Assembly (NCBI GenBank): GCA_016711125.1
Contig: JADJTQ010000003.1
Span: forward strand, 558,001 to 622,000
Length of the DNA stretch: 64,000 nucleotides
DNA from: Saprospiraceae bacterium
Lineage (GTDB): Bacteria > Bacteroidota > Bacteroidia > Chitinophagales > Saprospiraceae
Reading direction: 5' to 3'
The position numbers and the translations under genes were made by a program. Below the pieces are notes generated by a model that was not told the DNA's origin, searched no databases, and was given only the letters and a program-made list of their open reading frames with translations. Below are positions 47,824-57,229 of this stretch, one piece after another (within the stretch, counting starts at the first letter, position 1; every line of letters starts with the position of its first letter).

Positions 47824-50800
47824 CTAATTCACGAGATAAATCCCCATGTCTAACGGTAGTAAATCAGTTGATTTATTAACCGGATTTTGCATTTTTTTCT
47901 TGACTGAGTTTACCAGATAAGGCACTCTTTTTTGTACATATAGTTTGAGTTCTTCAATGGTAATTACACCATCCGAACCATGATCTTTTACCCCATTGAC
48001 CTCGGCAAAGACATCAGCATTCACTTTCTTGCCATCTATTTCGACGGTTTCATTATTAAATGCTTCAATGATGGCTTTAGTAAAGGCCCCGTTACCCCAA
48101 CTTTCATCCTCGTAAGAAAATTCGTTGTCGGCACAAGAAGCAAAAATTTCCATACCGGCTGTAGCTTGGATAAGGTCATTCATCATTTTGCTGGCCGCAC
48201 CATCACTAAACGACCGACTACCGGCGCTCCCACTATGGCAGGCATCGATAAATAATAATTTGTTTCCGTCGATACTGCGAAGTTTCTTTAAAATGTCTTC
48301 ACTAAAATCAATGGTTGAAAGTTCTTCATACTGCGGGTCATAATCGGATGGTAAAAGTACATATCGATTTCCCTCAGCTACCTTACCGTGTGAAGAGATG
48401 AATACAACGACCAGATCATTGTCCTTGATCGCATTATTTCTTGTTAGGTTTAAAAATGCTCGTTTGATATTTTTTTCAGTCGTTTCTTCTTTTTTAGTCA
48501 TTTCGAGGACGCTCACTTTACGAAAAGCCCGTCCTTTGTCATCGCGCAGTTTGCTATACATGCCGGCAAATTTCGTAGCATCATTGACCGTAAATTGCAG
48601 ATCCTCATGCTGAACACCTATAGAAAGTACATAGAGATTGGGAGCATCCTTGCTGATATAATTAAAAATCAAAGGAGTACTTTTTCCCAGGACTTCTCCC
48701 GAATCGTCATAGTATACTACCTGTACTTCATTTTCACCTTCCTGTAGGTTTATGATATCCGTATAAGACTGCTGCATACGTCCTACTATTGCATTTTCAG
48801 GTGGAGTCAACCGGGATTCATCCAATTTTTGCCCTTGAGCCCTGCGACCATTAATTAATACTGCAAAATTACGTTTGGAAAGTTCTTTATTGGCAAGAGC
48901 AATGGCTTTGATATTGACTTCGCGTTGATTGACATCAACGGTTCGAAATTCGTTGAGGTCGTGACTAGTCCAAATAATATCCATGTTATTGGTAGGTGTA
49001 GCAACGTATTCGACTATTGGCTTGTTATTGGCCACTCCGTAATTGAAGGATTGTCGGAGACTGGGTAAATTGCCTTTGCCTTCCGATTCAAATTCTATTT
49101 TAATGCTGTTGTTGGCAAACACTTCTGAATAAGCAAATTCGAAGGTGATCATGTGAGTTTGCTGAGGAGCCAAAGCAGGGATATTAATTTTTTCATTTTT
49201 GAGTGATTCTACTCCGGTGGGTATATTAAATGCCGCAGGTACACTTTCAGAATTTAATCCACCAGTATTGGCTATTTCCAAAGTGAGCGTAATCGGCTTA
49301 CCCGCTTCTGCATTTGACCCCGGTGCAAAAGAATGTTTATTGACAATTAAGGTCGCCGGATCTGGTCGGTTGGAGGTGATTTTTGCTTGAGTTGATGCAG
49401 CACTCATACCATTGACCTGCAAATTAATATTAAGTTGGTAGGAACTTTTACTTAGATTTCCCGTGGCCTCGACTGGAATACGTAATTTTTTCTCCTGTCC
49501 TGCTTGCAAACTCCCCAGGTATACCTGATCCCAAAATTTGATGTCTGATTTTTCGTTTGAACTCACCATTGCCTTCACATTGGACATGGTCTCAAGACTG
49601 GTATTCACTACATTGACTTCGACAAATCCTCGTTCTCCCTCTTGCAGATACTTGCTGTCATCTGCATCATAAAATGTAGTCGTTTTAATCTCCATATTGC
49701 TGCTGGATACGGTGCCATAGGTGTCATCATCGGATTTGATTGATGCCAGGTCAATGGGTGATTTATAGGTGAGCCCGCTGATCCAGGTTTGCGAGGCGCT
49801 ACCCTTGTCTGAACTTGAATTTCCAGCGTAGATTACTTCGGTACTACTCAGAGACTCAGCAATGGAATATCCCAATTGATTGCCCCGGCCACCCGGTATA
49901 GGATATGTCGCATCATCCAACATTTCGCCATCATTGTTGACGGCTACAACTTTCAGGATCGAAGTACTTGCTCTTGGCATATGCGACCAGGTGTGTCCCA
50001 ATATGGCATAACCACCTTCGGAGAGTGCCGTAACCGATGCAGCCCGGTCGGCATTAGCTCCTCCAAATGTGCGGTCCCAGATCAAATCACCCCGATCGTC
50101 CACTTTTATCAGCCACATGTCAAGGTCTCCCGCACCTTTACTGTTGGTCACCCCTGCGATCACTAGCCCACCATCTACTGGACTTGGGCAGATAGAAATA
50201 CCCTCTTGCCATCCTTTATCTCCAAAGTATTTTATTCCACCCCAAAGATCACGGCCTTCCGCACTGATTTTTGCTACCCAGACTTGATTTTGGTGCTCTC
50301 GATCCTTTATATCGGTGCTTCCAACCATGGCAAACGACCCATCGGGTAGCGCAATGATTTGTTTCACAAGACCAGGTACAGTGAGGTGTGAAGATAGTGC
50401 ACCGGTGGTGCCGTCAAGACCTTTTGCCAACAACCAAAATTCATTGGTTTTACCGATATCCTGAGCTCCGGCAATCAGGACGGTGCCCAAATGATTGATT
50501 GCAAGGTCATAAATTTCATCATCATGCCCGCCCAGGCCACGCAAGGTCTCCCGGTTAATCAGCTCTCCATCAAAATCGACATCGACTACCCACCCGTCGC
50601 GGTCTCCCTTTTTAATTTCATCATATCCTACCAGGGTAAAGGTGCCGTCGTGATTTTGGATGACTGAATTGAAGGCTTGATTGCCTGGTTTGTTAATAGG
50701 TCTCCATTGCACGAGAGATCCATCTACACCATTCAAGAGAATAAAAAGACCATCGGTGTCTTCAAATCGATCACCACTTGTTTCTCCCACTGCAACTATA

Positions 50801-50961
50801 AAGCCATTGGTAGTACTGATTACCTTGTTGATCTTTTCGTACCTGGCAGGTTTACGCTTGTATTCCCAATTGGCTAATAACTTCACATTGTCTTGAGCAA
50901 TGGCATTCATCGCGCAGAGCAGTAAGCCGGCTATGATATAGTACTTTCTCAGATTCATCAT
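47824..50961 (-). CDS. Secreted caspase-family (C14) protease with beta-propeller and CARDB regions
   Basis: The frame opens at 51003, but ATG 50961 gives a clean signal peptide (MMNLRKYYIIAGLLLCAMNA) and is preferred (1045 aa). Then: propeller-like repeats to about residue 410 (GFIVAVGETSG, GTFTLVGYDE, GGLVIAGVTNS, GGYAILGHTWS), two CARDB/Ig-like domains to about 680 (GFVEVNVVNTSLETMSNVKA, ITLTLEIANTGG), one more beta domain, and a C-terminal caspase fold from about 785. The dyad is visible: His858 in FISSHGKVAEGNRYVLLPSD and Cys908 in LLFIDACHSGSAGS. Predicted periplasmic or outer-membrane protease, P1 preference unknown. Divergent from the TPR-CHAT gene with 108 bp between. Confidence 0.9.
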   Translation of the reverse strand: MMNLRKYYIIAGLLLCAMNAIAQDNVKLLANWEYKRKPARYEKINKVISTTNGFIVAVGETSGDRFEDTDGLFILLNGVDGSLVQWRPINKPGNQAFNSVIQNHDGTFTLVGYDEIKKGDRDGWVVDVDFDGELINRETLRGLGGHDDEIYDLAINHLGTVLIAGAQDIGKTNEFWLLAKGLDGTTGALSSHLTVPGLVKQIIALPDGSFAMVGSTDIKDREHQNQVWVAKISAEGRDLWGGIKYFGDKGWQEGISICPSPVDGGLVIAGVTNSKGAGDLDMWLIKVDDRGDLIWDRTFGGANADRAASVTALSEGGYAILGHTWSHMPRASTSILKVVAVNNDGEMLDDATYPIPGGRGNQLGYSIAESLSSTEVIYAGNSSSDKGSASQTWISGLTYKSPIDLASIKSDDDTYGTVSSSNMEIKTTTFYDADDSKYLQEGERGFVEVNVVNTSLETMSNVKAMVSSNEKSDIKFWDQVYLGSLQAGQEKKLRIPVEATGNLSKSSYQLNINLQVNGMSAASTQAKITSNRPDPATLIVNKHSFAPGSNAEAGKPITLTLEIANTGGLNSESVPAAFNIPTGVESLKNEKINIPALAPQQTHMITFEFAYSEVFANNSIKIEFESEGKGNLPSLRQSFNYGVANNKPIVEYVATPTNNMDIIWTSHDLNEFRTVDVNQREVNIKAIALANKELSKRNFAVLINGRRAQGQKLDESRLTPPENAIVGRMQQSYTDIINLQEGENEVQVVYYDDSGEVLGKSTPLIFNYISKDAPNLYVLSIGVQHEDLQFTVNDATKFAGMYSKLRDDKGRAFRKVSVLEMTKKEETTEKNIKRAFLNLTRNNAIKDNDLVVVFISSHGKVAEGNRYVLLPSDYDPQYEELSTIDFSEDILKKLRSIDGNKLLFIDACHSGSAGSRSFSDGAASKMMNDLIQATAGMEIFASCADNEFSYEDESWGNGAFTKAIIEAFNNETVEIDGKKVNADVFAEVNGVKDHGSDGVITIEELKLYVQKRVPYLVNSVKKKMQNPVNKSTDLLPLDMGIYLVN

Positions 50962-51069
50962 TGATCTATGTTTGTGGTTTGATACCGAAGAGCACCTTCG
51001 CAAGTCCTATTTTCATTCTATAAATTTAAGGTACTTTTAGAGGTTCTCAGATATTAGTGTGTTTAAGCG

Positions 51070-53967
51070 ATGAATTGTCCTGGGATTTCGACACTTTTTT
51101 TTAATTCTTGCATAACCTGCAGCTTCTTGATTCTGATGTTTATCATCCTGACTCCCGAAGGTACTGCCTCGACTCTGTCTGACACTACAAGTATCAATAT
51201 CATCATATCGAAGGCTCAGGATTACCTGCGCAAAGGAGATTGGAGCAATGGGCGGAGTGAGGCATCAAAAGCTCTCGAAGATTTGGGGTCCGTTGATAAT
51301 CATCCAATTCATTACGAGTCGGTTATATATATGATTTTTGGTGATTGTGATTTTGAGGAACGCTACTATCACCAGGCTAAAAACTTCTATCAAAAAGCAG
51401 TTGATCTTTTGGAGGGTGCCATGTATGCTCGTTCTTTGTACCGTGCAGATGCGCTTAATAAACTGGGTAACTATTGGCGTGAAATCAAAGATTTTCAACG
51501 CGCAACTCCTTTTTTTAATGAAGCTTTGGAGATCAGACGGTCAGTCCTGGGAGAGGATGCTCTACTGGTCTCCGATGTCTACAATAATCTGGGAATCAAT
51601 TATTTGTATCTCGGTGATTTTCAAAAAGCAATGGATTTGCAGCTCGAAGCTATGCGGATCCGGCTGCTGCATGTGCGCGAGCCGCACGATTTGCTTGGGC
51701 AGACATATAATAATTTAGGTCAGTGCTATCAGGATGCCGGTGATCTGAATTTGGCCCTTCAAACGTATCAAAGGGCACTGGAGAACTATCCGGACATCTT
51801 GAAATCCGCTAGTTTGAGAGCTGATGTCCTCTTAAATTTGGGTACCACATACGATGATCTGGGTGATCTGGATCGGGCGATCCGGTATTTTAACGAGGCT
51901 TTATCGATTTATTTGAAAACGGATAATTTGGCTGCTGCTAGTATCTGCTACAATAACCTTGGTAATATTTGGATACAAAAAGACCTGCCGGACAAGGCCC
52001 TGGGTTTCCAGTTTAAGGCTCTCCAAGCGAGTCAATCGCTATACGGTGAAGTACATCCCGATGTTGCTCAGTCATGGTATAATCTGGGGCTAACCTACCG
52101 TATCGATGATCAAATTGACAAGGCGATAGATGCCTTTAATAGTTGCTTTGCTGCTCTTGATTTTCGCCCGGATGCCGATCAAAAACTAGACCGCATCAAT
52201 GCTTTTCAGACCTTGATTTTTACATTATACAACATGGCTGACATGCATTACATCAAATATTTGCTTTCAGACGATGCCAGTCATTTGCAAAATGCACTTC
52301 TTCAGTTTGAATATGCCGACGAGACCCTGGATTATTTACGACTTCGATATGAATCTTTGGGTTCAAAATTAAATCTTGTAAACAACGGCCATATTATTTA
52401 TGAAGCTGCCATGAATGTGCTGATGGAGTTGCATCGAAAAACAGGAGAAGCCCGATATTGGCACCGGGCTTTTAAATATGCTGAAAAAAGCAAAGGACTC
52501 TTATTATTGGATGCTTTGCAAAAATCAAAAGCCGACGCTTTTGGAGATGTCCCAGAAGAAGTACTTGCCACCATGAGCGCCCTTGAAAGGGAGATTGCCG
52601 ACCTGGAAAAGCAAAAGCACCTGACCAAACAAAAGCATAATGACCAGCAGGGTGCCACAGATTCGCTGGATAAGGAGCTTTTTAGTGAAAAACAGAAATT
52701 CAGTGATTATTTGCGGGAGGTGAACCAAAAGTATCCGAGGTATTATGAGCTTAGATATAATCCAATGATTCCGTCGGTGCCTATGATTCAACAAAACATA
52801 CTGGAACCAGGGCAGACCTTGATCGAATATTTTCTCGGGTCTGACTTATTGATTTTTATTGTAAACCAGGATGAATTTCAGGTTGTGTCAGTGCCACTGG
52901 TTTCGGAATTTGATTATTTGCTAGATACATTTGGAGCGACCATCCGCCACTTACACTCCGTGAGCTCGACTCATCTTATGGATAATTTTCAGACCTACGT
53001 GCAAGTAGCAATTCAACTTTATCAGTATTTATTGAAACCTGCTGAAAGGTACCTGCAAAAACACCTCATTATTGTACCCGATGAACGTCTTGGGTATCTG
53101 CCTTTTGATGCTTTATTGACCGGGCCGGTTGATAGTCTTCATCGATTTGCTGATCATCCCTACTTGATCAAATCCCATTATATCAGTTATAATTATTCAG
53201 CTAGCTTGTTGGGAGAAATGAAAACCGGGAGATCGAACTCTAAAGTGGTTAAGTATTTGGGTTTTGCTCCTCAATTTACTGGCCAAAACAGTCCTGAAGG
53301 TTTGACAGAATTACTTTTTAATAGAGACGAAATAGAAGAGGCCAGGTCGAAACTAGGTGGCCGGATATATCAAGGTGATCAGGCTACCAAGGCTAATTTC
53401 ATAAAACAGCAATCAAAATACGGTATCATTCATTTGGCAACCCATGGCAACGTCGATCCTAATAGTGAAGATTTTTCTTTTTTAGCATTTAGCCAGAATG
53501 CTTATCAAGATCCCGATGACTTTCTTTTGTATGTACGGGAGATTTATAATCTTCCTGTCCATGCACAATTGGTGATTTTAAGTGCCTGTGAAACCGGTAC
53601 GGGCAAATTGTATCAGGGCGAAGGAGTAGCTAGCATTGCGAGGAGTTTTTCTTATGCAGGAGCTCGCAGCCTGGTGGCTACCCGATGGAATGTCAATGAT
53701 CGAACAACCAACGAATTGATCGGATTATTTTTAGAAGGCATTAAAGAGCAAAAGCCGAAAGATGAAGCGATGCAGGAGGCCATCGTACAATATATCGGTA
53801 AGCAAAATGACTATTACGCTCACCCATTTTTTTGGTCATCGTTTATGGTGATTGGTGATATGAGACCGGTTAAATTCGGGACTTCATTAGTTTTTATTGG
53901 TGTTGCAGTGGGCTTATTACTTTTGCTGCTTGGCGGGTTCGTCTACTGGCGTTTGAAAAGAGTTTGA
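51070..53967 (+). CDS. Membrane-anchored TPR-CHAT protein
   Basis: 965 aa. N-terminal hydrophobic signal (CITCSFLILMFIILTPEGTA), about eight TPRs at residues 45-360 (LNKLGNYWREIKDFQRATPF, VYNNLGINYLYLGDFQKAMD, TYNNLGQCYQDAGDLNLALQ), a helical linker with coiled coil at about 490-560, CHAT domain from about 575 to 930, a membrane helix at 935-955 (FIGVAVGLLLLLLGGFVYW) and a short basic tail. CHAT is the caspase/separase fold; its dyad is His792 (HLATHGN) and Cys840 (LSACETG), both present. Topology implies protease and TPRs outside the inner membrane, tail in the cytoplasm. Head-to-head with the caspase gene; targets unknown. Confidence 0.9.
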   Translation: MNCPGISTLFFNSCITCSFLILMFIILTPEGTASTLSDTTSINIIISKAQDYLRKGDWSNGRSEASKALEDLGSVDNHPIHYESVIYMIFGDCDFEERYYHQAKNFYQKAVDLLEGAMYARSLYRADALNKLGNYWREIKDFQRATPFFNEALEIRRSVLGEDALLVSDVYNNLGINYLYLGDFQKAMDLQLEAMRIRLLHVREPHDLLGQTYNNLGQCYQDAGDLNLALQTYQRALENYPDILKSASLRADVLLNLGTTYDDLGDLDRAIRYFNEALSIYLKTDNLAAASICYNNLGNIWIQKDLPDKALGFQFKALQASQSLYGEVHPDVAQSWYNLGLTYRIDDQIDKAIDAFNSCFAALDFRPDADQKLDRINAFQTLIFTLYNMADMHYIKYLLSDDASHLQNALLQFEYADETLDYLRLRYESLGSKLNLVNNGHIIYEAAMNVLMELHRKTGEARYWHRAFKYAEKSKGLLLLDALQKSKADAFGDVPEEVLATMSALEREIADLEKQKHLTKQKHNDQQGATDSLDKELFSEKQKFSDYLREVNQKYPRYYELRYNPMIPSVPMIQQNILEPGQTLIEYFLGSDLLIFIVNQDEFQVVSVPLVSEFDYLLDTFGATIRHLHSVSSTHLMDNFQTYVQVAIQLYQYLLKPAERYLQKHLIIVPDERLGYLPFDALLTGPVDSLHRFADHPYLIKSHYISYNYSASLLGEMKTGRSNSKVVKYLGFAPQFTGQNSPEGLTELLFNRDEIEEARSKLGGRIYQGDQATKANFIKQQSKYGIIHLATHGNVDPNSEDFSFLAFSQNAYQDPDDFLLYVREIYNLPVHAQLVILSACETGTGKLYQGEGVASIARSFSYAGARSLVATRWNVNDRTTNELIGLFLEGIKEQKPKDEAMQEAIVQYIGKQNDYYAHPFFWSSFMVIGDMRPVKFGTSLVFIGVAVGLLLLLLGGFVYWRLKRV

Positions 53968-54084
53968 AACTGGCACTGTTATTAATGACGAAAATAGGGG
54001 ATTTTGACCTGAATGAAAAAACATTGATTAACCAAAGAAGACAGACGCTCAACTCTCGAAATGTGAGCAATGTGACTAATCTTT

Positions 54085-54093
54085 AAAGGAGGT
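54085..54093 (+). promoter_or_regulatory. Full consensus Shine-Dalgarno before the dehydrogenase gene
   Basis: AAAGGAGGT, 9 nt before ATG 54103. Most genes of this window lack any such sequence, so this one stands out and fixes the start. Confidence 0.7.
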
Positions 54094-54102
54094 AAATACT
54101 TT

Positions 54103-55155
54103 ATGAAAGCATATAAAATCGCGGTAATCAACGGTGACGGTATTGGACACGAGATCGTGCCTGCATGTATGTCGGTGCTCGCTGAGCTGTCAAAAAAATT
54201 TAGTTTTAAACTTGAAGCCAGTTCATTTGAATGGGGAGCAGGATACTACAAACAGCATGGTCATTTTCTGCCTGGAAATGGTCTCGAAGTCCTAAAAAGA
54301 TTTGATGCCATTTATTTTGGTGCTGTAGGATTGCCCGAGGTCGATGATACGCTTCCATTTAGACTATTTACCAACTATATTCGAACCCATTTTAAGCAAT
54401 ATGTAAACTACCGGCCGGTTAAATTATTTGATGGCATAAGCAGCCCACTAAGAAATAAAGGTCAGTCAGATATTGACTTTGTCATCATTCGTGAAAACAA
54501 TGAAGGTGAATTTGTACAAAGTGGTCGGCAATTATATCCCGAAGATCCGGAAGGCCTGGCAATGGATACCAGTATTTTTACCCGAAAGGGCATCGAGCGG
54601 GTGGCGCATTATTCCTTCCAGCTGGCCCGGCGACGCAGGAAGCACTTGAAAAATGTGACCAAATCAAATACTCTTATTAACACTTTAGCTTATTGGGACC
54701 GGGTTATCGAAGAGGTCTCAAAACATTATCCGGATGTGGCCTACCGGAAAATGTATGTTGATGCTGCCTCGGCAAATTTTGTATTGCATCCGGAATACTT
54801 TGATGTGTTACTCACCACCAACATGATTGGTGATATTTTAAGTGACTTGGGAGGTGCCATTATGGGAAGTCTGGGTTTGGGTGGTAGCGGTAATATTAAT
54901 CCGGAAAAGGAATTTCCATCCATGTTTGAACCCATCCATGGTTCGGCACCGGATATTGCCGGACAGAATAAAGCCAATCCTGTCGGTCAATTATGGGCTG
55001 GGGCTTTAATGCTTGAACATTTGGGCGAAATCGGAGCCGCGAAACATTTAATGCAGGCCATAAATCAAGTGACTGCTTCTTCTTATAAAACCCTGGATCT
55101 TGGAGGTACCGCAAGTACTACCCAAATTACCCGGGCAATAGCTGAAGCTATTTAA
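54103..55155 (+). CDS. Tartrate dehydrogenase/isopropylmalate dehydrogenase-family enzyme
   Basis: 350 aa, intact. KIAVINGDGIGHEIVPACMS is the nucleotide-binding start of the beta-decarboxylating dehydrogenase family; RENNEGEFVQSGRQLY is the TDH/TtuC form of the substrate loop, NVTKSNTLINTLAYWDRVIE carries the catalytic Lys, and TTNMIGDILSDLGGAIMGSL the metal-binding Asp residues, then FEPIHGSAPDIAGQNKANPV. The relative SDVD/LeuB loops are missing, favouring tartrate, malate or related 2-hydroxyacids over isopropylmalate. Oxidises and decarboxylates with NAD and Mn. First gene of a five-gene run. Confidence 0.88.
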   Translation: MKAYKIAVINGDGIGHEIVPACMSVLAELSKKFSFKLEASSFEWGAGYYKQHGHFLPGNGLEVLKRFDAIYFGAVGLPEVDDTLPFRLFTNYIRTHFKQYVNYRPVKLFDGISSPLRNKGQSDIDFVIIRENNEGEFVQSGRQLYPEDPEGLAMDTSIFTRKGIERVAHYSFQLARRRRKHLKNVTKSNTLINTLAYWDRVIEEVSKHYPDVAYRKMYVDAASANFVLHPEYFDVLLTTNMIGDILSDLGGAIMGSLGLGGSGNINPEKEFPSMFEPIHGSAPDIAGQNKANPVGQLWAGALMLEHLGEIGAAKHLMQAINQVTASSYKTLDLGGTASTTQITRAIAEAI

Positions 55156-55161
55156 TAAATT

Positions 55162-55821
55162 ATGATGTTTGACCTTGATAGATATATTTTGCACGATCTG
55201 ACGCAAACCTTTGATGCTTCGGTCAGCGGTTATTCAGACTCTCCTGCTAAAATTCTTGAGCATGACGGATGGAATGCAAAATGGTTTCGCATCTATTCTC
55301 ATGCGGGGACCCACATGGATGCGCCTCATCATTTTGGCGTCACTGATCAGACTATTGAGCAATTTTCCTTGCAAGACTTGATGGGTGTGGCCCACATTTG
55401 CCGGATTAAAATCAATGAGAAGCAACAGCTGATCGGGGTCTCTGACCTCGCACCTCTAGAGGACATAATTAAAAGTGGAGATAGCCTTTTATTTCAGACC
55501 GGTTGGAATCATAAAATTGGACAGTCTTCATTCAGAGATGACCTTCCCCGCATCAGCGAAGAATTGGCGAGATGGTGTGTAGTGCGTAAAATAAAGATGC
55601 TTGGGGTGGAAGCACCTTCTGTGGCTGACGTCAATAATCTGGCAGAAGTGACACAAATTCACCAAATTTTACTTGGAGGCGACGTGATTATCATCGAGGG
55701 ATTAAAAAATCTGGGATTAATAAAAAGGGATTTAGTTTTTTTGATGGCTTTACCGTTAAAGATTGAGCATGGAGATGGAGCCCCTGCACGAGTGATCGCC
55801 TTTGAAGAAAAGGATTCTTGA
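55162..55821 (+). CDS. Cyclase-family metal-dependent hydrolase
   Basis: 219 aa starting 6 nt after the dehydrogenase stop. HDLTQTFDASVSGYSDSPAK and SHAGTHMDAPHHFGVTDQTI carry the HxGTHxDxPxH zinc/manganese motif of the kynurenine formamidase/cyclase family (PF04199); LLFQTGWNHKIG and GVEAPSVADVNN follow in the usual places. Family reactions: amide or lactone hydrolysis. In this operon opening a lactone or amide of a sugar acid is plausible, but it is inference. Cytosolic, intact. Confidence 0.88.
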   Translation: MMFDLDRYILHDLTQTFDASVSGYSDSPAKILEHDGWNAKWFRIYSHAGTHMDAPHHFGVTDQTIEQFSLQDLMGVAHICRIKINEKQQLIGVSDLAPLEDIIKSGDSLLFQTGWNHKIGQSSFRDDLPRISEELARWCVVRKIKMLGVEAPSVADVNNLAEVTQIHQILLGGDVIIIEGLKNLGLIKRDLVFLMALPLKIEHGDGAPARVIAFEEKDS

Positions 55822-55862
55822 TGAAAATGAAAAATAGAGTTGAGAAGAAAGTCCACCCCCTG

Positions 55863-55910
55863 GCCCTCTCAAGGGGGACAAGTGACAAGGAAAATATCCC
55901 CCTTGAGGGC
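55863..55910. repeat. Intra-operon inverted repeat
   Basis: GCCCTCTCAAGGGGGA and TCCCCCTTGAGGGC, 18 nt apart, form a long GC-rich stem with one bulge; a second half-copy (CCCTTGAGGGG) follows. No T run. Palindromes of this CCCCTCAAGGGGGA type are common intergenic elements in Bacteroidota. It may stabilise or attenuate the transcript between cyclase and transporter. Confidence 0.65.
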
Positions 55911-55961
55911 CCTTGAGGGGCAGGGGCTGGATAAACTCTGCCTGAAATAAAATCAGATTCA

Positions 55962-57215
55962 ATGACGAGAATGAATGGAAGATATTTGGTGGTGGTAGGC
56001 ATGTTCTTACTTTCCTTGCTCTTGTATATTGACCGAATCTGCATTTCAGTAGCAAAAAGTCCGATTGCCAGTGATCTTAATTTAAGTGATAAAGCAATGG
56101 GCTGGGTGTTGTCGGCATTTGCTTTGGGATATGCGTTGTTGCAGGTGCCCAGCGGACTTCTGGCCGATCGCTATGGTCCAAGAAGGATTTTATTTTCTAT
56201 TGTCACTTTTTGGTCTGCTCTCACCGCGCTTACGGGTGCTGCGTGGAATTTTATTTCATTACTGGTGGTACGCTTTTTATTTGGTGCCGGTGAGTCCGGT
56301 GCTTTTCCCGGTATGTCGAGAGCTATCTATTCATGGATGCCTTTGCGAGAGCGTGGCACCGCTATCGGTATTAATTTTTCCGGTTCGCGATTAGGCGCTG
56401 CCTTTGCGCTGCCTTTTGTAGCCTGGTTAATTACCGATTATGGATGGAGATATTCGTTCCTGGTGCTGGGAGGTATCGGGATTATTTGGGCGGTAATTTG
56501 GTGGTTGACTTTTCGGGACACTCCTGAAGAGCACCCTTGGCTATCGAATAACGAAAAAGAGGAAATAATTGCCGGACGGCAGGGAGCTACTGAATTAGAA
56601 AGTGAAAAACTGCAGCTAAAGGTTTTACTCCGTTCGCAAAATATGTGGTCTGCCATCGGGCAATATTTTTGTAGCAATTTTACATTTTTCTTTGCCTTGA
56701 CCTGGTTATTCCCCCATTTAAAAGATAAATATCAATTAGATACTATGGAAGCCGGGTGGTATGCCATCGCTCCATTAATCGCAGGTGCAGTGGGTAATTG
56801 GTTTGCAGGTGCGATGGTCGATTCACTTTATCGTAATGGACGTTGGAACCATTCTCGTCAGATGCCAGCCATCTTAGGTTTTTGTCTGGCAGCATTAGGC
56901 ATGATTGGAAGTGTCTATATGAATACTCCACTGGGATCCATACTCATGCTTAGTATTGCTATTTTTGGCGCCGACATGACCCTACCACCATCCTGGGCAT
57001 TGTGCGTCGACATTGGCAAGAAAAATAGTGGCACTGTATCCGGCACCATGAATATGGCAGGTAATCTTGGTTCCTTTTTGACGGCACTGGCTTTTCCTTA
57101 TTTGACCGCCTGGACTGGCTCTGTGAATTATTTTTTCTTTACCAGCGCAGCACTAAATGTTTTGGCCATCTTTTTCTGGGTGAAAGTAAAAGCCGATCGG
57201 GGCCTGTCTTACTAA
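55962..57215 (+). CDS. MFS transporter, anion:cation symporter (ACS) family
   Basis: 417 aa, 12 helices, intact. LLYIDRICISVAKSPIASDL (TM1), LQVPSGLLADRYGPRRI (motif A form of ACS), RFLFGAGESGAFPGMSRAIY (GAGESGA-P is the ACS/hexuronate hallmark), FSGSRLGAAFALPFVAWLI and DMTLPPSWALCVDIGKKNSG. Family members import sugar acids such as hexuronates, glucarate, galactonate and tartrate. With the dehydrogenase and cyclase this suggests uptake of a hydroxy-acid substrate. Inner membrane. Confidence 0.9.
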   Translation: MTRMNGRYLVVVGMFLLSLLLYIDRICISVAKSPIASDLNLSDKAMGWVLSAFALGYALLQVPSGLLADRYGPRRILFSIVTFWSALTALTGAAWNFISLLVVRFLFGAGESGAFPGMSRAIYSWMPLRERGTAIGINFSGSRLGAAFALPFVAWLITDYGWRYSFLVLGGIGIIWAVIWWLTFRDTPEEHPWLSNNEKEEIIAGRQGATELESEKLQLKVLLRSQNMWSAIGQYFCSNFTFFFALTWLFPHLKDKYQLDTMEAGWYAIAPLIAGAVGNWFAGAMVDSLYRNGRWNHSRQMPAILGFCLAALGMIGSVYMNTPLGSILMLSIAIFGADMTLPPSWALCVDIGKKNSGTVSGTMNMAGNLGSFLTALAFPYLTAWTGSVNYFFFTSAALNVLAIFFWVKVKADRGLSY

Positions 57216-57229
57216 TAAAATTTATAGTC

